Shown in pieces: positions 1 through 7,299 of a stretch of DNA of 12,110 bases. The notes below the pieces were generated by a model. It was not told where the DNA came from. It worked only from the letters and a program-made list of their open reading frames with translations, and searched no databases. Source of the DNA: Acidimicrobiia bacterium (GTDB lineage Bacteria; Actinomycetota; Acidimicrobiia; Spongiisociales; UBA5794); the NCBI GenBank assembly GCA_030618675.1, contig JAUXCV010000029.1, forward strand, positions 1 to 12,110, written 5' to 3'. Both the position numbers and the translations under genes were made by a program. Each line of letters begins with the position of its first letter. Position 1 is the first letter of the stretch.

Positions 1-117
1 GGGTGGATGGCGCAGTGGAAAGAGATGACGGAGGATCCCAGCACACGGATCATGCGTCCTCGCCAGATCTACGTCGGCGAAGTCGAGCGAGAGTTCGTGC
101 CGCTGGAAGACCGGTAG
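1..117 (+). CDS. gltA: Citrate synthase, C-terminal fragment (5' end outside window)
   Basis: Only the last 38 codons are visible, open from the window edge and ending at TAG 115-117. The translated tail begins GWMAQWKEM and continues with IMRPRQIYVG and REFVPLEDR. This matches the end of type II (GltA) citrate synthases, where a helix with a GW-x-A-x-W-x-EM pattern is followed by the RPRQ-x-Y-x-G segment and a short basic tail. The enzyme condenses acetyl-CoA and oxaloacetate to citrate at the entry of the TCA cycle in the cytoplasm. The catalytic His and Asp residues lie upstream, out of view. The stop codon is also the first TAG of a heptamer tandem array (115-138). Methylcitrate synthase is a paralogue that this short tail cannot fully exclude. 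Confidence 0.82.
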   Translation, partial: GWMAQWKEMTEDPSTRIMRPRQIYVGEVEREFVPLEDR

Positions 118-138
118 TCCGTAGTCCGTAGTCCGTAG
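115..138 (+). repeat. Heptamer tandem array at the 3' end of gltA
   Basis: Three perfect copies and a partial fourth of the 7-base unit TAGTCCG (equivalently CGTAGTC) begin at the citrate synthase stop codon itself. TAG recurs at 115, 122, 129 and 136, so stop codons occur in all three forward frames. The array is followed directly by the hairpin at 140-173. The same unit recurs at 7181-7222, inverted at 7300-7340, and as one copy at 10706-10713. Confidence 0.9.
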
Positions 139-139
139 A

Positions 140-173
140 AGAAGGGGTCGGTCCGGGAGGACCGACCCCTTCT
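140..173. terminator. Hairpin terminator between convergent gltA and the MMPL gene
   Basis: A 15-bp perfect stem (arms 140-154 and 159-173, starting AGAAGGGGTC) closes on a GGGA tetraloop. Such a stem is very stable. The flanks are pyrimidine-rich on the + side (TCTCCTTCTC) but have no true T-tract, as is common for GC-rich actinobacterial terminators. Lying in a 97-bp gap between two converging genes, it can serve both. Terminator function is inferred from structure and place. Confidence 0.8.
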
Positions 174-182
174 CCTTCTCAG

Positions 183-214
183 CTACTCCGCTACTCGGCT
201 ACTCCGCTACTCAC
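183..214 (-). repeat. Octamer tandem array at the 3' end of the MMPL gene
   Basis: Four 8-base units (CTACTCCG, CTACTCGG, CTACTCCG, CTACTCAC on the + strand) abut the exporter stop codon at 215-217. Read in the sense of that gene the core is GGAGTAG, so TAG is present in each unit and falls in all three minus-strand frames. The unit is nearly the same as the sense-strand array after the Lrp gene at 10637-10663. Confidence 0.88.
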
Positions 215-2932
215 TCAGCCATGATCCTCACCAAGGGCATGTTCAACCCGCTCGATGTCGAGGGTCTCATGACCACGGCGGCGGTGCCACCGGTCCCAAA
301 CCACCAGCATCGACGGCAGCACCAGGATCGCGGAGAGCAGCGACAGCAAGATCGTATAGGCGGTAACGAACCCGAACTGCCGGAACGGGATCGTTGTCGA
401 TGTCATCAGGATCCCGAAACCGAAGATCGTCGTCATTGCAGAACCGGCCAGAGCACCACCCGTGTGGGTGAGCGTCGACTGGATAGCGTCGTTCTCGTTG
501 TCGCTACGGATCCTGTCCTCTTCGTACCGGTGGGTGACGTGGATCATGTACGGGATCCCGATTCCCACGGCGAGCGCAGCGACCGTGGCCGTGATCGGGC
601 CGAACGGGATACCGACGGCCCACATGATCCCGAAGGACAGGACGACGACGAGCACGACGGGCAACGTCGTGATGACCCCGAGCATCGGACGACGTACCTC
701 GTACCAGAAGTTTGCGACCAGCAGGATGAGCACGGCGATGAGCGTGTACATCAGCGAGGTGATCTGAGAGTCGCGCAGCGTGCCGATGACCACCTCCGAG
801 ATGATCTCGCTCGAGGTCGCCACCGCGTCCAAACCCGCGTTCGTGACCGGCATGAACGCCTCATTGAGATCGGTACGGAGTTCGCCCGCACCCACCTCTC
901 CCGCCTGGGTCTGGATGATGAACAGCGCCGATGAATAGGCACCGGCTTCATCGACCCAGAGGACCCTGGAGGCGGCCTCAGGATCTGCAGCGAACAGTGC
1001 CCCATAGAGCGCTTCGATATCCGCCGAGTCGGAGACCGCGATGCTGGTTGCGGTCATCCCCGCCGCGCCGGCCGCCTGAGCGACGACGATATCGAACGAT
1101 GGCGAGTCCGGATTCGCTAGTTGGAGCACGAGTGCGACCGGAGACTCCGCAGCGGGGAACGCGCCGAACTGGACTACATCGTCGATAGCCGTCGCGTTCA
1201 TCGTCGATTCAACCATCGCGTTGTATGCAGCCGGTGTGGCAACGTCCCCATCGATGAGTACCTGGGTCTTCTCCCCGAAGCCTCCGCCGTATTCGGTGGA
1301 CAGCGTGTCGAGTGTCGCCCGGTACGGCGAAGTCGTCGGAACGAAGTCCGTGAAGCTGAAATTCGCCTCGAGGCGGCTGGTGCCAAAGACACCCAGTGCC
1401 GCAAAGACAAGCGTGACGATCAGCGTTGGGATGGCAGCGTGCTTTGCGAGCCAGGAGGTCCGACCCATGAGCCTCGGCAAGAATCGGGCATCCCCGCCCT
1501 TCAGGCTTTCGCGATCGAGCGTGTCCTTGCGCTCCGCCCTGCGATCAAGGAGTAGCCGAACCGCCGGGACGAAGGTCATCATGATGATGAAGGATGCGGT
1601 GATGCCTATCGCAGCGAGAACGCCGAACTCCCGCAGCCCGGGCATGGCGCTGAGCAAGTTCGTGAGGAACCCGACGGCGGTGGTGATCGTGGCGAGCACG
1701 AGTGCGATTCCGACCGTGCGTATCCCGGTTGAGATCGCATCGGCAACGGGTTCTCCCTCCGACACTTCTTCTCGATACCGCGAGGTGATGTGGATCGAAT
1801 AGTCGACGCCGAGTCCGATCAGGAGGATCGGGAGGATCTGGGTCATCGGTCCGGCTTCGCCGTAGATGAAATAGCCGAGGCCGTTCATGACCGAGACGGC
1901 GAAGCCGATCCCCGCCATGGTCACAAGTGTGTCGGCAACGGTACGGCGGAGCCGACCGGCAGCGACCGACCAGACGGCGAACACGAGAGCGAAGACACCG
2001 AGCGCAGCCGGGAGCAGCGTCGACGTCTGCCAATCCTCGATGCCGGCGGGGAAGAGGTCGGGGAAGCCCTTCGCAAGACCGGGGAGGACGAGCATCGTGA
2101 TCGCACCGAGCATGGCCGCGATCCCGACTCCGACGATGATCTTGTTCCTCGGCTTCCTCGGCAACACAAGGAACACGGTCGCGAGCACGAGGAGAATGAT
2201 GAACCCGGCGCTGGCGAACAGGCGGCTGATCTCTGCTTCGAATTCGCCGGTGTCTGAGAAGATCAACTCGATCGAGAAGGCCTCGGCCGTGTACCCGGCG
2301 GGGAGTTGCACTGCGGCAACGGCGTCGGCCGTCGCGACCGATGCTTCGACGAACTCCACGTCCTCGAAGTTGCCCACCGAGAACACGATCATCAGACCGC
2401 TTGGCGACACCAGGGAACTCTGGTCGGCGCTCGCAGGGAGCATCCCGGAAACGAACCCTTGTTGCTCGGCCGGGGTCTGCTCATGGGCCATCGCATAGAG
2501 CGCCTTCACTTCATCATCGGTGGTGGGTGGCGGGGCCCCGAATGCGAGGGCCTGGACCACAGGAGCCATGTACGACACGATCGCCGGCTGATCCGGTGAG
2601 GGTGAGAGATACGCGGCCATCGGCCCCGCCGTGATCGCCTCGGTGACCGACGCGACGGCAGCGAGACCGTCGAGGGACACCACGTCGCCGGAATCCGAAG
2701 ACACGATGATCTGCATCACGCTCTGATTCGTATCGGCGCCGAACCGCTCGTTGATCGCCTCGGCCGCGAGCAGTTCCGGGGCGTCGGGGGCGAATCCCTC
2801 GTTCTGGTCATCGGACGGCTGGAACCTGCCTCCGAAGCTTCCGAGAACCAACGCCGCGACCACGGTGACGACGATGACGGCCCACGGCGCGCGATGTACA
2901 ACCCAGGAAAGGGCGTTCACGAAACTCTTCAC
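215..2932 (-). CDS. MMPL/RND-superfamily membrane exporter
   Basis: 905 residues with the duplicated RND/MMPL layout. There is an N-terminal helix (about 15-35), a large extracytoplasmic domain (36-238) and a first membrane bundle (240-462). A short cytoplasmic linker, a second leading helix (500-517), a second extracytoplasmic domain (520-722) and a second bundle (723-880) follow. The bundle motif GLGVDYSIH followed by SRYREE (D377, Y378) matches the proton-relay helix of MMPL and hopanoid-type transporters. The second half has GIGIPYMIH, with Pro (794) in place of the Asp. The first half carries about 65 extra residues (262-328) with two hydrophobic stretches. The start is GTG, preceded by AAAGGA nine bases upstream. 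It lies 57 bp after thrS on the same strand, so co-transcription is possible. The family moves lipids or hydrophobic compounds by proton motive force; the substrate here is unknown. Confidence 0.88.
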   Translation of the reverse strand: MKSFVNALSWVVHRAPWAVIVVTVVAALVLGSFGGRFQPSDDQNEGFAPDAPELLAAEAINERFGADTNQSVMQIIVSSDSGDVVSLDGLAAVASVTEAITAGPMAAYLSPSPDQPAIVSYMAPVVQALAFGAPPPTTDDEVKALYAMAHEQTPAEQQGFVSGMLPASADQSSLVSPSGLMIVFSVGNFEDVEFVEASVATADAVAAVQLPAGYTAEAFSIELIFSDTGEFEAEISRLFASAGFIILLVLATVFLVLPRKPRNKIIVGVGIAAMLGAITMLVLPGLAKGFPDLFPAGIEDWQTSTLLPAALGVFALVFAVWSVAAGRLRRTVADTLVTMAGIGFAVSVMNGLGYFIYGEAGPMTQILPILLIGLGVDYSIHITSRYREEVSEGEPVADAISTGIRTVGIALVLATITTAVGFLTNLLSAMPGLREFGVLAAIGITASFIIMMTFVPAVRLLLDRRAERKDTLDRESLKGGDARFLPRLMGRTSWLAKHAAIPTLIVTLVFAALGVFGTSRLEANFSFTDFVPTTSPYRATLDTLSTEYGGGFGEKTQVLIDGDVATPAAYNAMVESTMNATAIDDVVQFGAFPAAESPVALVLQLANPDSPSFDIVVAQAAGAAGMTATSIAVSDSADIEALYGALFAADPEAASRVLWVDEAGAYSSALFIIQTQAGEVGAGELRTDLNEAFMPVTNAGLDAVATSSEIISEVVIGTLRDSQITSLMYTLIAVLILLVANFWYEVRRPMLGVITTLPVVLVVVLSFGIMWAVGIPFGPITATVAALAVGIGIPYMIHVTHRYEEDRIRSDNENDAIQSTLTHTGGALAGSAMTTIFGFGILMTSTTIPFRQFGFVTAYTILLSLLSAILVLPSMLVVWDRWHRRRGHETLDIERVEHALGEDHG

Positions 2933-2989
2933 TGTCTCAGGTCCTTTGTCTTCGGAACGGCAACCCGGATGGGCGCCGTGTGTTCAGTT

Positions 2990-4924
2990 CTATCGCGGCG
3001 GGGCGCTTCGCTCGGCCAGCCGTGCTACAGCCTCGCCGAGTGGAATCCCTCGCTGCTCGCCCTCATCCTCGCGGAGGCGCAGCCCTACCGTGCGATCCTC
3101 GACGTCACGGTCGCCCACGACAAGGATCGCCGGGTGCTTCTGCGTGATCGCCCTTCGGATCTTCTCGCCGACCGTCTCGTCGGCAGTATCGACCTCGACG
3201 CGAACCCCGGCTTCTTTCAGATCGCCCGCGACCTCGAACGCGTAGTCCTCATGACGATCGGCCACGGGTACGATCGTCACCTGCACCGGCGCAAGCCAGG
3301 CCGGGAAAGCACCGGCGTAGTGCTCGACGAGCACCGCGACGAAGCGCTCCACGGAACCGAGGAGTGCCCGGTGGATCATGACCGGGCGCTCGCGGACGTT
3401 TTCCGACGATGTGTACGTGAGCTTGAAGTTCTCGGGCTGGGCGAAGTCGAGTTGGATCGTCGAGAGCTGCCACCGTCGTCCGATGGCGTCCTTGACATGG
3501 ATGTCGATCTTCGGCCCGTAGAAAGAACCCTCTCCGTGCGCCATCTGATAGGGCAACTCAGCGGTCTCGAGTGCTTTCGCGAGGGCAGCCTCGGCCACCT
3601 CCCATAGTTCGTCGGATCCGATCGATTTCTCCGGATCCCGCGTCGACAGGTCCGCCTCGAACTCCTCGAATCCGAAGTCCCGGAGGACCATCAACACGAA
3701 GTCGAGAAGACTCTGAAGCTCGCCCGGCATCTGCTCGAAGGTGGTGAAGATGTGGCTGTCGTCCTGCGTGAACCCACGGGCTCGCAGCAATCCGTGGACC
3801 ACTCCGGATCGCTCATACCGGTAGACGGTCCCCAACTCGAAGAGGCGGAGCGGCAGTTCCCGGTAGCTCCGACTCCTCGACTTGTAGATGAGGATGTGGA
3901 ACGGACAGTTCATCGGCTTCACGTAGTACTGCTGGCCCCCGTCGAGTTCCATCGCCGGGTACATACCCTCGGCGTAGAACTGGAGATGACCGCTTGTCTC
4001 CCATAGGTCCGCCTTGGCAACATGGGGAGATACGACGTATTCGTAGCCGTTCGCGAGATGCGTTCTCCGGCTGTAGTCCTCGATCTCCTTACGCAGCAGG
4101 CCGCCCTTGGGATGCCACACCGCGAGTCCGCTCCCAAGATCGGATGGGAATGAATACAGGTCGAGTTTGGTGCCGAGCTTCCGATGATCGCGCTTCGCTG
4201 CTTCCTCAAGACGATTCAGATACTTGCGCAGAGCCTTGCGGTCTTCCCACGCGGTTCCGTAGATGCGCTGAAGTTGCGGTTTGTTCTCGTCGCCCCGCCA
4301 GTAGGCACCCGCCGAGCGCATCAGTTTCACAGCCTTGAGACGACCAGTCGATGGCACGTGCGGTCCCCTGCACAGATCGACGAACGCGTCGTTCCGATAG
4401 ATCGAGACCTCGTTCTCTCCCGCCCCTTCAGCCTCATCGACACCGCGGATGATCTCCGACTTGAACGGGTGGTCGGAGAACATCTCGAGAGCATCATCGA
4501 TGGAGAGCGACTCCCGAACGAACGACTGGTCGATCTCGATGATCTCCTCCATACGAGCCTCGATCCGATCGAGGTCTTCAGGAGTGAAGGGACGACCGAT
4601 ATCGAAGTCGTAGTAGAAGCCGTCCGTGATCGGCGGCCCGATCGCGTACGTCGCTCCTGGGTAGAGATCAAGGACCGCCTGGGCCATCACGTGTGCAGCC
4701 GAGTGGCGCAGGACGAATCGCCCTTCCTCGGTGTTCTCTGTGACAACAGACAATGCGCCGTCATGATCGAGCGGTCGATTCAGATCGAGCGTCTCACCGT
4801 CCAGTGTGACCGCCACGGCAGCACGGGCAAGGCCGGCGCCGATGGAGGTGGCAACGTCCAGACCGGTTGCGCCGTCCTCGTAGGAGCGCACAGAGCCGTC
4901 GGGAAGGGTGAGTTGGATTGACAT
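2990..4924 (-). CDS. thrS: Threonyl-tRNA synthetase
   Basis: 644 residues, the usual length for a bacterial ThrRS, which charges tRNA-Thr with threonine using ATP in the cytoplasm. An N-terminal TGS domain (about 1-62) is followed by the editing domain, with HSAAH (H74, H78) and CRGPH (C185, H189) matching the site that hydrolyses Ser-tRNA-Thr. The class II core has KGGLLRKEIEDY for motif 1, RYERSGVVHGLLRARGFTQD for motif 2 and an arginine in the IHRALLGSVERF segment for motif 3. The zinc ligands that select threonine are C340 (MNCPFH), H391 (QDDSH) and H518 (IHRA). The anticodon-binding domain runs from about 545 to the end. No key residue is missing. The ATG has no strong Shine-Dalgarno, but a stop lies upstream in frame with no other start between, which fixes the start. 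Confidence 0.98.
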   Translation of the reverse strand: MSIQLTLPDGSVRSYEDGATGLDVATSIGAGLARAAVAVTLDGETLDLNRPLDHDGALSVVTENTEEGRFVLRHSAAHVMAQAVLDLYPGATYAIGPPITDGFYYDFDIGRPFTPEDLDRIEARMEEIIEIDQSFVRESLSIDDALEMFSDHPFKSEIIRGVDEAEGAGENEVSIYRNDAFVDLCRGPHVPSTGRLKAVKLMRSAGAYWRGDENKPQLQRIYGTAWEDRKALRKYLNRLEEAAKRDHRKLGTKLDLYSFPSDLGSGLAVWHPKGGLLRKEIEDYSRRTHLANGYEYVVSPHVAKADLWETSGHLQFYAEGMYPAMELDGGQQYYVKPMNCPFHILIYKSRSRSYRELPLRLFELGTVYRYERSGVVHGLLRARGFTQDDSHIFTTFEQMPGELQSLLDFVLMVLRDFGFEEFEADLSTRDPEKSIGSDELWEVAEAALAKALETAELPYQMAHGEGSFYGPKIDIHVKDAIGRRWQLSTIQLDFAQPENFKLTYTSSENVRERPVMIHRALLGSVERFVAVLVEHYAGAFPAWLAPVQVTIVPVADRHEDYAFEVAGDLKEAGVRVEVDTADETVGEKIRRAITQKHPAILVVGDRDVEDRTVGLRLREDEGEQRGIPLGEAVARLAERSAPPR

Positions 4925-5122
4925 GCAGAAGACTCGCTGATCTCGGGGCCACCAAGGCTACTTCCTTCCCGATTTGATGCGACGCTCGCGCGTTAGCGGA
5001 CGACGAGAGGCGGCACCACGCAACACGCTCCCGGAGGGTCTCAAGCAGTCGCTTCCGGAAATACCGGGAGATTTCGCGCTCTCGTCATATAGTCCGATAG
5101 TCGTAGGAGCCAGGAGAATCAG
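4925..5122. promoter_or_regulatory. Divergent promoter region between thrS and the zinc-ribbon gene
   Basis: This 198-bp gap must hold promoters for both directions. For the rightward gene, TATAGT at 5088-5093 is a good -10 candidate. It sits about 30 bases before the ATG, with AGGAG at 5112-5116 as ribosome site; I see no clear -35. For thrS a weaker TAGCCT (minus strand) ends about 30 bases before its ATG. I looked for a T-box leader, as found before some synthetase genes, and saw no specifier-stem or conserved T-box core. An 8-base palindrome TTCCGGAA occurs near 5053 without known meaning. Confidence 0.45.
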
Positions 5123-5335
5123 ATGTTGGAGATTGCGATCGCGTCGGTGTTCATTGCTGTTGCTTTCGTCGCCGTCGGAACAACGTCCCGACCGGTGATG
5201 TCGGCGAGCGTAACGGACGTTCTGCCGCTCGGCGTGACGGAGGAGTCGTTGACCGACCTCCCCTGTCCGTGGTGTCTCGCACAGACCCGCGAGGACGATC
5301 CGAACTGCCCGTCGTGCGGTCAGCCGTTCGGATAG
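5123..5335 (+). CDS. Small membrane-anchored zinc-ribbon protein
   Basis: 70 residues with two visible parts. One hydrophobic segment (about 3-20) is followed by a short linker and a C-terminal knuckle of two CxxC pairs (C48/C51 in CPWC, C62/C65 in CPSC) ending GQPFG. The two pairs, ten residues apart, form a typical zinc-ribbon or rubredoxin-like metal site. A single N-terminal anchor with a short soluble tail suggests membrane attachment; orientation is not shown by the sequence. AGGAG six bases before the ATG and a plausible -10 upstream support translation. Codon use is GC-rich at third positions, like the neighbours. I do not recognise a named family. A role as an electron carrier, chaperone tether or regulator would be guesswork. 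It is divergent from thrS and 124 bp ahead of the patatin gene. Confidence 0.72.
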   Translation: MLEIAIASVFIAVAFVAVGTTSRPVMSASVTDVLPLGVTEESLTDLPCPWCLAQTREDDPNCPSCGQPFG

Positions 5336-5447
5336 CCGCTGCGTACTTCGTCGTTGCGAGGGCCGGGCGGGTTCGGCCGTCCTCATCAAGAGGCATCGGA
5401 CGCGTGACTCGCACGCCGCGGGCGACTGAAGTGCCTGCCGAGCGTCG

Positions 5448-5453
5448 TATCCT
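5448..5453 (+). promoter_or_regulatory. Candidate -10 element for a leaderless phospholipase transcript
   Basis: TATCCT ends six bases before the A of the ATG at 5460. There is no Shine-Dalgarno in the preceding 20 bases. A TAnnnT box at this spacing is what leaderless genes in actinobacteria show, where transcription starts at the initiation codon. No convincing -35 is visible. Confidence 0.4.
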
Positions 5454-5459
5454 CCGTCT

Positions 5460-6416
5460 ATGAGTTCGGTAGGACTGGTTCTCGGTGGTGGTGGCATCAC
5501 AGGCGCGGCGTATCACTTCGGGACGCTCTTCGCCCTGCAGATGGCGACCGGGTGGGATCCAGCCGATGCCGATGTCATCATCGGCACGTCGTCGGGTTCG
5601 TTCATCGCTGCGATGGTGCGCGGTGGCGCACTGAACCTCGACACGATGGTCGGGAACTCCCGACGGGACGAAGACGCCATTGATTGGCTCTCCGCCAACG
5701 TTTACCGCCGAATCCGGCCTCGCGGCCTGGTTCGCTGGGTCCGCACCGGCATCCTTCCAAGCATCACCCGCCCCGGTCTCGGCGTCGCACTCGGAAGTCC
5801 GGGTATCTACTCAACGGATGCCATGGTGGGATGGGTCGAAGACAGTCTTGGAGATCTTGCCGACGGCTGGCCTGATCGTCCGACGGTCATCGTCGCCCAC
5901 GACCTGGAGACCCGAACTCGCGTGCCCTTCGGCACTGAGGCAGCTCCCGTCGTCCCTCTCAAGCTTGCAATCGCTGCTTCGAGTGCCGTGCCGTTCGTGT
6001 TCGAGCCGGTCACCATCAACGGCCACACCTACGCCGACGGCGGAGTCAGCTCTGGCACCAGCATCGACTTGCTGCTTGCGAACCCCGAACCACTAGACCT
6101 CGTCATCATCGTGGCGCCGATGGCCGCCACAGGAAGCCGTCGCGGCGGCCGCTTCTACGAAGAGATCCTCGATCGTGCCGGCCGAACCGCCCTGGCAGCC
6201 GAGGTGGATCTTCTCAAGAGGGAGTGGCCTGAAACCGACGTGCTGGTCCTGCGACCCGATCAACGGGTCCTCGAACTCACTCGCGCGAATCCGATGTCGG
6301 TCGAGGCAGCGATCCCGTCTTTCCTCGCCACGCTGCGCTCGATGCGTGACGAACTGGCACACGCCTCGACCTGGTCGGTCCTCGAGCGCCACATCGTCGA
6401 CACCGTCCACGCCTGA
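5460..6416 (+). CDS. Patatin-like phospholipase (PNPLA family)
   Basis: 318 residues. The N-terminus has the glycine-rich oxyanion loop LVLGGGGITG (about 7-15). The nucleophile elbow GTSSG (42-46, Ser44) follows, and the Asp of the catalytic dyad lies in ADGG (Asp193). These are the three hallmarks of patatin/PNPLA lipid acyl hydrolases, which release fatty acids from phospholipids or related esters with a Ser-Asp dyad. There is no signal peptide or membrane helix, so it is probably cytoplasmic or peripherally membrane-bound. The C-terminal third (about 210-318) is less conserved and may shape the substrate pocket. The substrate is unknown. The start has no ribosome site and is probably leaderless. 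It is followed 42 bp later by the membrane protein gene at 6459, in the same direction. Bacterial paralogues include both housekeeping and secreted toxin forms; nothing here points to a toxin. Confidence 0.92.
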   Translation: MSSVGLVLGGGGITGAAYHFGTLFALQMATGWDPADADVIIGTSSGSFIAAMVRGGALNLDTMVGNSRRDEDAIDWLSANVYRRIRPRGLVRWVRTGILPSITRPGLGVALGSPGIYSTDAMVGWVEDSLGDLADGWPDRPTVIVAHDLETRTRVPFGTEAAPVVPLKLAIAASSAVPFVFEPVTINGHTYADGGVSSGTSIDLLLANPEPLDLVIIVAPMAATGSRRGGRFYEEILDRAGRTALAAEVDLLKREWPETDVLVLRPDQRVLELTRANPMSVEAAIPSFLATLRSMRDELAHASTWSVLERHIVDTVHA

Positions 6417-6444
6417 GTCGCCACCCACCTGTCTATCGGTCCGC

Positions 6445-6450
6445 TACGCT
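6445..6450 (+). promoter_or_regulatory. Candidate -10 element for a leaderless membrane-protein transcript
   Basis: TACGCT ends eight bases before the ATG at 6459, again with no Shine-Dalgarno between. It suggests that the gene has its own leaderless transcript even though it closely follows the phospholipase gene. The box is weak and rests on position as much as sequence. Confidence 0.33.
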
Positions 6451-6458
6451 CTTCGGCC

Positions 6459-7163
6459 ATGACTGATCCCAACGATGACTCCCTGGTAGCCAAACTCGAC
6501 CTCGGCAGCAAACTCGAATCGATCGCATCGATCGTCCTCGCCGTCGCCGTCGTCCTCACCGCCTGGGCTGCGTTCCAGGCCGGCAAGTGGGGAGGCGAGC
6601 AATCCATACAGTTCTCCGTTGCCGGCGCTTCGAGAACTGAGTCCACCCGTGCGGATACGCGCGGCGGACAACTCGCACAGATCGACGTATCGATGTTCAC
6701 CGACTTCGTCACCGCCTACTTCGGCGACACCCAGAACGGGCTGATCCGGCCGTTCGACGACTCGGCCTTCGCTCCGACACCCGGAACCGTTTCCGGGTTC
6801 CTCTACACGCGGATGCGCGAGGAGTTCCGTCCGGCGATGGATGCGTGGCTGGCAACCGACCCCGCCGGTAATCCCGACGCACCCCCAACCCCGTTCGTGA
6901 TGGACGAGTATGTCATCGCTGAGTTCCTCGAAGCCGACCGACTCGTTGAGATAGCCGACCAGGCGGCCGTCGACGCGCGTACGGCCAATCAGAACGGCGA
7001 CAACTACGTCCTCACCGCCGTGCTGTTCGCGACCGTGCTCTTCTTCTCAGGGATCGCGTCGAAACTCGAGAGCCGCTGGAACCGACACTTCGTGAACGTG
7101 GTCGGATTCATCGGCGTCGTGGCCGGAGCGATCATCCTGATAAGGCTGCCGGTCTTGCTGTAG
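6459..7163 (+). CDS. Three-helix membrane protein of unknown function
   Basis: 234 residues. One hydrophobic helix lies near the N-terminus (about 21-40, ending AAFQAGKW). A polar middle domain of about 140 residues follows, then two closely spaced helices (about 183-200 and 211-232) reaching the C-terminus. The middle contains GGEQSI, a Thr/Ser/Arg-rich stretch (TESTRADTR), PAMDAWLATDP, a Pro-rich TPF segment and an Ala/Glu-rich helix (about 150-178) that could form a coiled coil. I have the impression of similar uncharacterised proteins in actinobacteria and other phyla, but cannot name a function or a domain number with confidence. It may be co-expressed with the phospholipase just upstream. 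Translation probably starts on a leaderless message, since no ribosome site is seen. The stop is followed by a GC-rich hairpin and a heptamer array. Confidence 0.82.
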   Translation: MTDPNDDSLVAKLDLGSKLESIASIVLAVAVVLTAWAAFQAGKWGGEQSIQFSVAGASRTESTRADTRGGQLAQIDVSMFTDFVTAYFGDTQNGLIRPFDDSAFAPTPGTVSGFLYTRMREEFRPAMDAWLATDPAGNPDAPPTPFVMDEYVIAEFLEADRLVEIADQAAVDARTANQNGDNYVLTAVLFATVLFFSGIASKLESRWNRHFVNVVGFIGVVAGAIILIRLPVLL

Positions 7164-7181
7164 CCGGACCTGCGGCCCGGC
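7163..7181 (+). terminator. Weak hairpin after the three-helix membrane protein gene
   Basis: GCCGG (7163-7167) can pair with CCGGC (7177-7181) across a nine-base loop, right at the stop codon and just before the heptamer array. The stem is only five pairs, so this is a tentative call. Confidence 0.3.
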
Positions 7182-7222
7182 GTATTCCGTAATCCGTAAT
7201 CCGTAGTCCGTAGCCCGTAATC
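7181..7222 (+). repeat. Six-copy heptamer array after the membrane protein gene
   Basis: Six contiguous 7-base units with consensus CGTARTC (variants CGTATTC, CGTAATC, CGTAGTC, CGTAGCC). Five of the six contain TAA or TAG in the sense of the upstream gene (at 7190, 7197, 7204, 7211, 7218), covering all three frames. The only frequently changed base swaps TAA for TAG. It is the longest array of this unit in the window and faces an inverted array at 7300-7340. Confidence 0.92.
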
Positions 7223-7299
7223 GATATCGGCGCAGCCGCGGCGGAAGGGGTCAAGGACCTACCACCGCCAGTTCCGAACAGATCCTCGTTCCTGCCCCG
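7223..7299. other. Core between two inverted heptamer arrays
   Basis: The 77-bp core has no plausible reading frame of its own. It contains an inverted repeat GGCGG (7240-7244) and CCGCC (7265-7269) enclosing a small GGTC/GACC hairpin. It also contains GAAGGGGTC (7244-7252), the same nine bases as in the left arm of the hairpin at 141-149. It may act as a two-way terminator between the convergent genes. Confidence 0.4.

Noticed and set aside
221..2498. Several long + strand frames opposite the MMPL gene
   Set aside because: Composition is Arg/Asp/His-rich without domains, and the minus-strand frame has clear membrane helices and family motifs.
4184..4921. A 245-residue + strand frame opposite the thrS N-terminus
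   Set aside because: Antisense shadow of a fully conserved gene; no motif or start signal.
4925..5122. T-box riboswitch before thrS
   Set aside because: I could not find the conserved T-box core or an antiterminator/terminator pair, and the gap also serves the divergent gene.
4958..5516. Minus-strand frames across the zinc-ribbon gene
   Set aside because: Arg/Thr-rich shadow composition, overlapping a better-supported + strand gene with a ribosome site.
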